A stretch of 64,000 nucleotides of DNA. It comes from Homalodisca vitripennis (Eukaryota > Arthropoda > Insecta > Hemiptera > Cicadellidae). This document shows, one piece after another, positions 60,700 through 64,000 of this stretch. The position numbers were made by a program, and so were the translations under genes. The stretch covers positions 4,739,001 through 4,803,000 of the forward strand of contig NC_060214.1 of the NCBI RefSeq assembly GCF_021130785.1. Reading direction: 5' to 3'. The notes below the pieces were generated by a model that made no database searches, was not told where the DNA came from, and saw only the letters and a program-made list of their open reading frames with translations. Position 1 is the stretch's first letter, and each line of letters starts with the position of its first letter.

Positions 60700-61180
60700 C
60701 TTAGTCCTATAAGAACCTTAGCGCTGCTTCCGGAGTGGCAAGATATTCAGGATGGGTAAGGTTAGGGGGTAGGGCCGCCTCCTATCGAGATCCATGAGGA
60801 AGAATTAGGGCACTAAATCTCAAAGTCATGTCTCCCCGATAGAAGGGGAGGCCAGCTCTGAACCAGCCTCTCCAGTCAAAGTAGGTAGGGGGAGGCACAC
60901 CCTTTTTGAGGGTTAGCAAGAACCTCTGGGGTTAGGGAACAAACCCCACCAACTCTACAGTCATCTCCCGCAGTAGAGTTGACCTATTGAATTGCCTTTG
61001 CACCCCAGAATCTCGACATTTGCGGTTAGTGATGTGCCGCTCCTAGACATTCATACGCTTGCCCAGATTTAAGTGACACATCGGTTTTTGCTGTGCCCAG
61101 TGGTAGGTTCAATTGGAAAGTAAAAACCAGCCAAAAGCGATCCCTGCTGGGTGTAATTTTAGATTATACCTAGTTGGGAC
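60700..61180. other. GC-richer segment, possibly part of an unknown repeat
   Basis: GC- and purine-rich stretches such as GGTTAGGGGGTAGGGCCGCC and CCAGCTCTGAACCAGCCTCT contrast sharply with the flanks. The style resembles untranslated or leader sequence of a retroelement, but I find no coding motif and no second copy here. Confidence 0.3.
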
Positions 61181-62749
61181 CCGCTGCAGAGATTAAAGAC
61201 AAGGATTTAAATGTGCGACGATACAGGTTGGTACAACTGATTATTCAATTTTCATTAGCAGAACTATTAATGAGCGTTAGTCTTAGTCAGCTGCATCCTG
61301 ACATGTTCTCAGACAAGGTAATGAGGAATCACTTCCCTCATTGTACACTATTTAGTTATTACTTTATGTTAAGTTAAGTATGTATAAGTTATGTTCGAAT
61401 CATATCTTAATTTAAGCGATTTCAAGATGGCAGGTTGCGCGTAAAAGTTATTTTCTTTTCACTGTACTATATGTATATTAACAACAATTGACGTTTGAAC
61501 TAGGTTTGTTTTAAATAGTCAATACTTAATCAACGTAACAGTAATTGCCAAGTTTTTTTTAATCGTGTATTTTTACTTTCTACGGTTCACTATTGTTATA
61601 GTATTGGAATTCTTAAAATTTAAATTGTATACAAAACAATGTTTGTTCCATTTATAATTCTGTTTAATCTCTTGCATTAACATACAATAATTGTTTGCTT
61701 TCAACATAATTAAAGCCTACAAATGAAATTTGACTAGTCAACTCTCTAGACCAAAGAACTTGTTAAGCCAATTGGTCATTTAGTAAAATTAAGTATTTCA
61801 TTAATTATTTCAAAGAGGAAAATTGAAGTATTGTTTTAAGGTATTCTCGACTAATAATTTTACTACTAATTAATTCTTCCAATAAATTCGTGGCCTTTGT
61901 AAAGACAGATGAAACTGGAGAGAAGTTTCTGTGAAGTACAACAATACAGACACTTTATTCATAGATCCTAGGTAGTCTAGCTGTCAATTTAAACTTAATA
62001 TTAATGAAAATGTTACAAGATTAATCTAACGAATGCAAATAATATATTCAGTTCTAAATGTATTACAATTATAAAGGTTCGTTATACGAGGCTGCAATCT
62101 GACATTACTGGTACATTAGTTCACTGTCTTATCAGAACATTTGATATTTAAATTATATAAACTTGTATACAAAGTTGTCCGCAGTCGTCATCGTAGGCGT
62201 CGTTTCCAAACAGTAAGTTATTATAACTGTCATTTTTTATCACACTCACGAAATACGGTTTTTGAATAAGAATTGAATAAAGGGTGGGTTATACATAGAA
62301 ACGTTTTTATATGCCGGTAAGAAATATCTATTACAATCCTACATTACGTCTAAATAATTTACCTTTACAATTAAGTTTGAAAATATATTATTGTACACCT
62401 TATTTTAAAGCCAGAAAACGATTAAATTTTAGAAGACATTTGGCTGTTTGAGTAACGAGTAGTTTCGTTTGTAAAATTGATATGGAATGATGCATTACAA
62501 AACAAGTAAGTACAATAAGTTATAATGAACTAAAATGTTGTTGGAAGATACGAGTGTGTTGAGAGGAGTTTTGCATGTATGGCCGTTGTTATGAATGACA
62601 GACGGGCAGGATCCCAGGAGCCCACAGGAGCGGCGAGGTCGATGGCCTCCTGAAGGCCGTCCTGGACCAACTGGTGAAAGTGGATATCATCCTTCCACCC
62701 ACGACCTTCCTCCTTTTACGTCTTCGAGTAGCGGAATATTGTGTTACCT
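61181..62749. other. AT-rich spacer
   Basis: No gene supported. The frames at 61174-61377 and 62595-62828 have no recognisable domain, and the second overlaps the end of a LINE relic. Confidence 0.35.
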
Positions 62750-63700
62750 TTATCGACCTACTGCAGTTGGAGTATCAGAAGGGCATATTGGCCGAGGTGG
62801 TGAGGTATTCTTGACGTTGGTAGGCTGATTAAACTGCCAGTTTGTATGGTCAGTCAGGTTTGTAAGGATGCACAGCAAATAAATGGCCAAGGCAGCCTTA
62901 GAGAAAATGCTTTCAACGTGACCAATCCATGTCTGCCCTTGATCAAGGTAGATTCCAAAGAACTTAATCTCTTTTGCTTCTTTTACAAGAGCTTCATCCA
63001 CCATCACCGCAAATGAAACTCTTGCTCTTGTTGTTGGAGGCAAATATTACGTATAATGAACAGTTTGTTTTCAATTTGACTCTCGAGAAATGCTTAATGG
63101 ATAAATTTAAATAAATAAATGTCTTCATTTCGAGATCATGTTTTAATTCGATTGGATACAGAGTAGTATTTCATCATGTTGGATTACTTTTCATTCCGGA
63201 TTGATAGGTTCACAATGTTGACGTAAATTAGGAAAAAGGCTGGTCATAATGTTGATCAATGGCGGACACCAAAGGAAAAATTTTAACACCGACTGATAGA
63301 GCACTCGCAATCTGCTTGCACTACTCTGTTTTTCAAATAACACGAGATTCAATCATGCAGTAGACTAAGAATGTCACATTTCAGAAACTGCTGTAAGTAT
63401 GCCTCGTGATGTACCGAACCAAGAGCTTTGGAGAAGTCAAGGAGTACTTTTACCACGTGTTCTCGCTTCTCCTGGCCATTGACAACATTATGAACAACTA
63501 TGGCATCGATTGTCGACTTGTTTGTTTCGAAACCCGAATGGTCGGGACAGAGATCTTCGTGCCGCTCAAGAAATTCAAATTGTTTAAGGAAACATTTTCG
63601 ATAATTTTGCGCAAGATGGAAATTGGACGATAAATGATTGGAATGCATGGATGGTTTGTCTTTAAAACTAGAATGACCTTTGAAATTTTCAATATAAATT
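62750..63700 (-). pseudogene. Degenerate CR1-like LINE reverse-transcriptase relic
   Basis: Read right to left: YRPISIL (about 63630), NKSTIDAIV and LLDFSKALGSVHHEA (63648-63349), a badly decayed palm region around 63300-63130 where the catalytic box is no longer YADD, then KEIKFFGIYLDQGQTWIGHV (63043-62750). These match the ORF2 of the copy at 1689-4612 in order and wording (RSTIDAV, LDLSKAFDCVHHE, STKFLGMFLDRGLTWADHV), so this is an old relative of that family. Both ends are missing. Confidence 0.8.
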
Positions 63701-64000
63701 TAAATAAGCTTTGTGAAAACTAAAGATTGATCAGTTTTAGTAATTGGTGTCAAAAGGTGCTTGAAGCACACCTTGAATAAATCTACAGAGACATGCCGAT
63801 GATGTCACTGGACTTTATGGTTTCAGATCTTGCACGTTAAAGGAAAGTTACGACAATTTCATGCATCTATTCGTTTCTAACGTAAATAAAAACCGCACCT
63901 CAGTTTAATAAAGGAATTGTTCATTCATATATGCCTCAATTTCAAAGTCACTGTGTAATACAAAATGCGTAGTTCCATTTCAGGACGTAGCCTATAGCGT
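63701..64000. other. Window end, nothing recognised
   Basis: AT-rich. It may contain more of the decayed LINE upstream of the RT, but no motif can be read. Confidence 0.35.

Overview
This is non-coding, repeat-dominated DNA from an animal nuclear genome, most likely an insect. The base composition is AT-rich. Every recognisable protein fragment belongs to a transposable element: CR1/L2-like and Jockey-like LINEs, a Tc1/mariner element of DD41D-like spacing, and a hAT remnant. There are no operons, no CRISPR array and no identifiable host gene. The mix of elements would suit a hemipteran, but the sequence alone does not fix the species.

About 40% of the window (roughly 25 kb, by adding array coordinates) consists of eleven tandem arrays that show no obvious sequence relationship to one another. 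Left to right, the monomers are: A 118 bp (9664-12030), B 100 bp (13111-15010), a 46-bp minisatellite (18374-18549), C 107 bp (18897-23846), D 158 bp (24308-26333), E 166 bp (28831-37619), F 160 bp (38932-39710), G 113 bp (41720-42992), H about 164 bp (45195-46001), I 234 bp (47262-47610 and 51496-52260, split by a LINE) and J 148 bp (54400-55590). Short ORFs inside these arrays recur once per monomer and are by-products of the repeats.

Mobile elements: a nearly intact two-ORF CR1-like LINE (about 600-4799) whose ORF2 is broken only by two single-base insertions in homopolymers; a 1331-bp mariner with about 398-bp terminal inverted repeats (6069-7399); a decayed but apparently full-length single-ORF LINE (47611-51495) inserted in satellite I, so both ends can be read from the interrupted monomer; a LINE 3' end of the same tail type (17260-17866); two degenerate reverse-transcriptase relics on the minus strand (15413-16707 and 62750-63700); and a hAT remnant (52745-53005).

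The most unusual item is a repeat carrying a 69-nt tRNA-like core with intact Pol III boxes. Its acceptor stem is continued outward by about 20 bp of inverted flanking sequence. It occurs as two pairs, each bordered by (TA)n tracts (7480-7886 and 26659-27026), and one acceptor pair differs between loci by a compensatory change. A second structural theme is a short hairpin just upstream of the pentanucleotide tail in all three readable LINE 3' ends. In the two related copies one stem pair covaries.

The remaining 60% is AT-rich sequence in which I recognise no gene. Two GC-richer islands (56130-57110 and 60700-61180) are the best places to look for anything overlooked.
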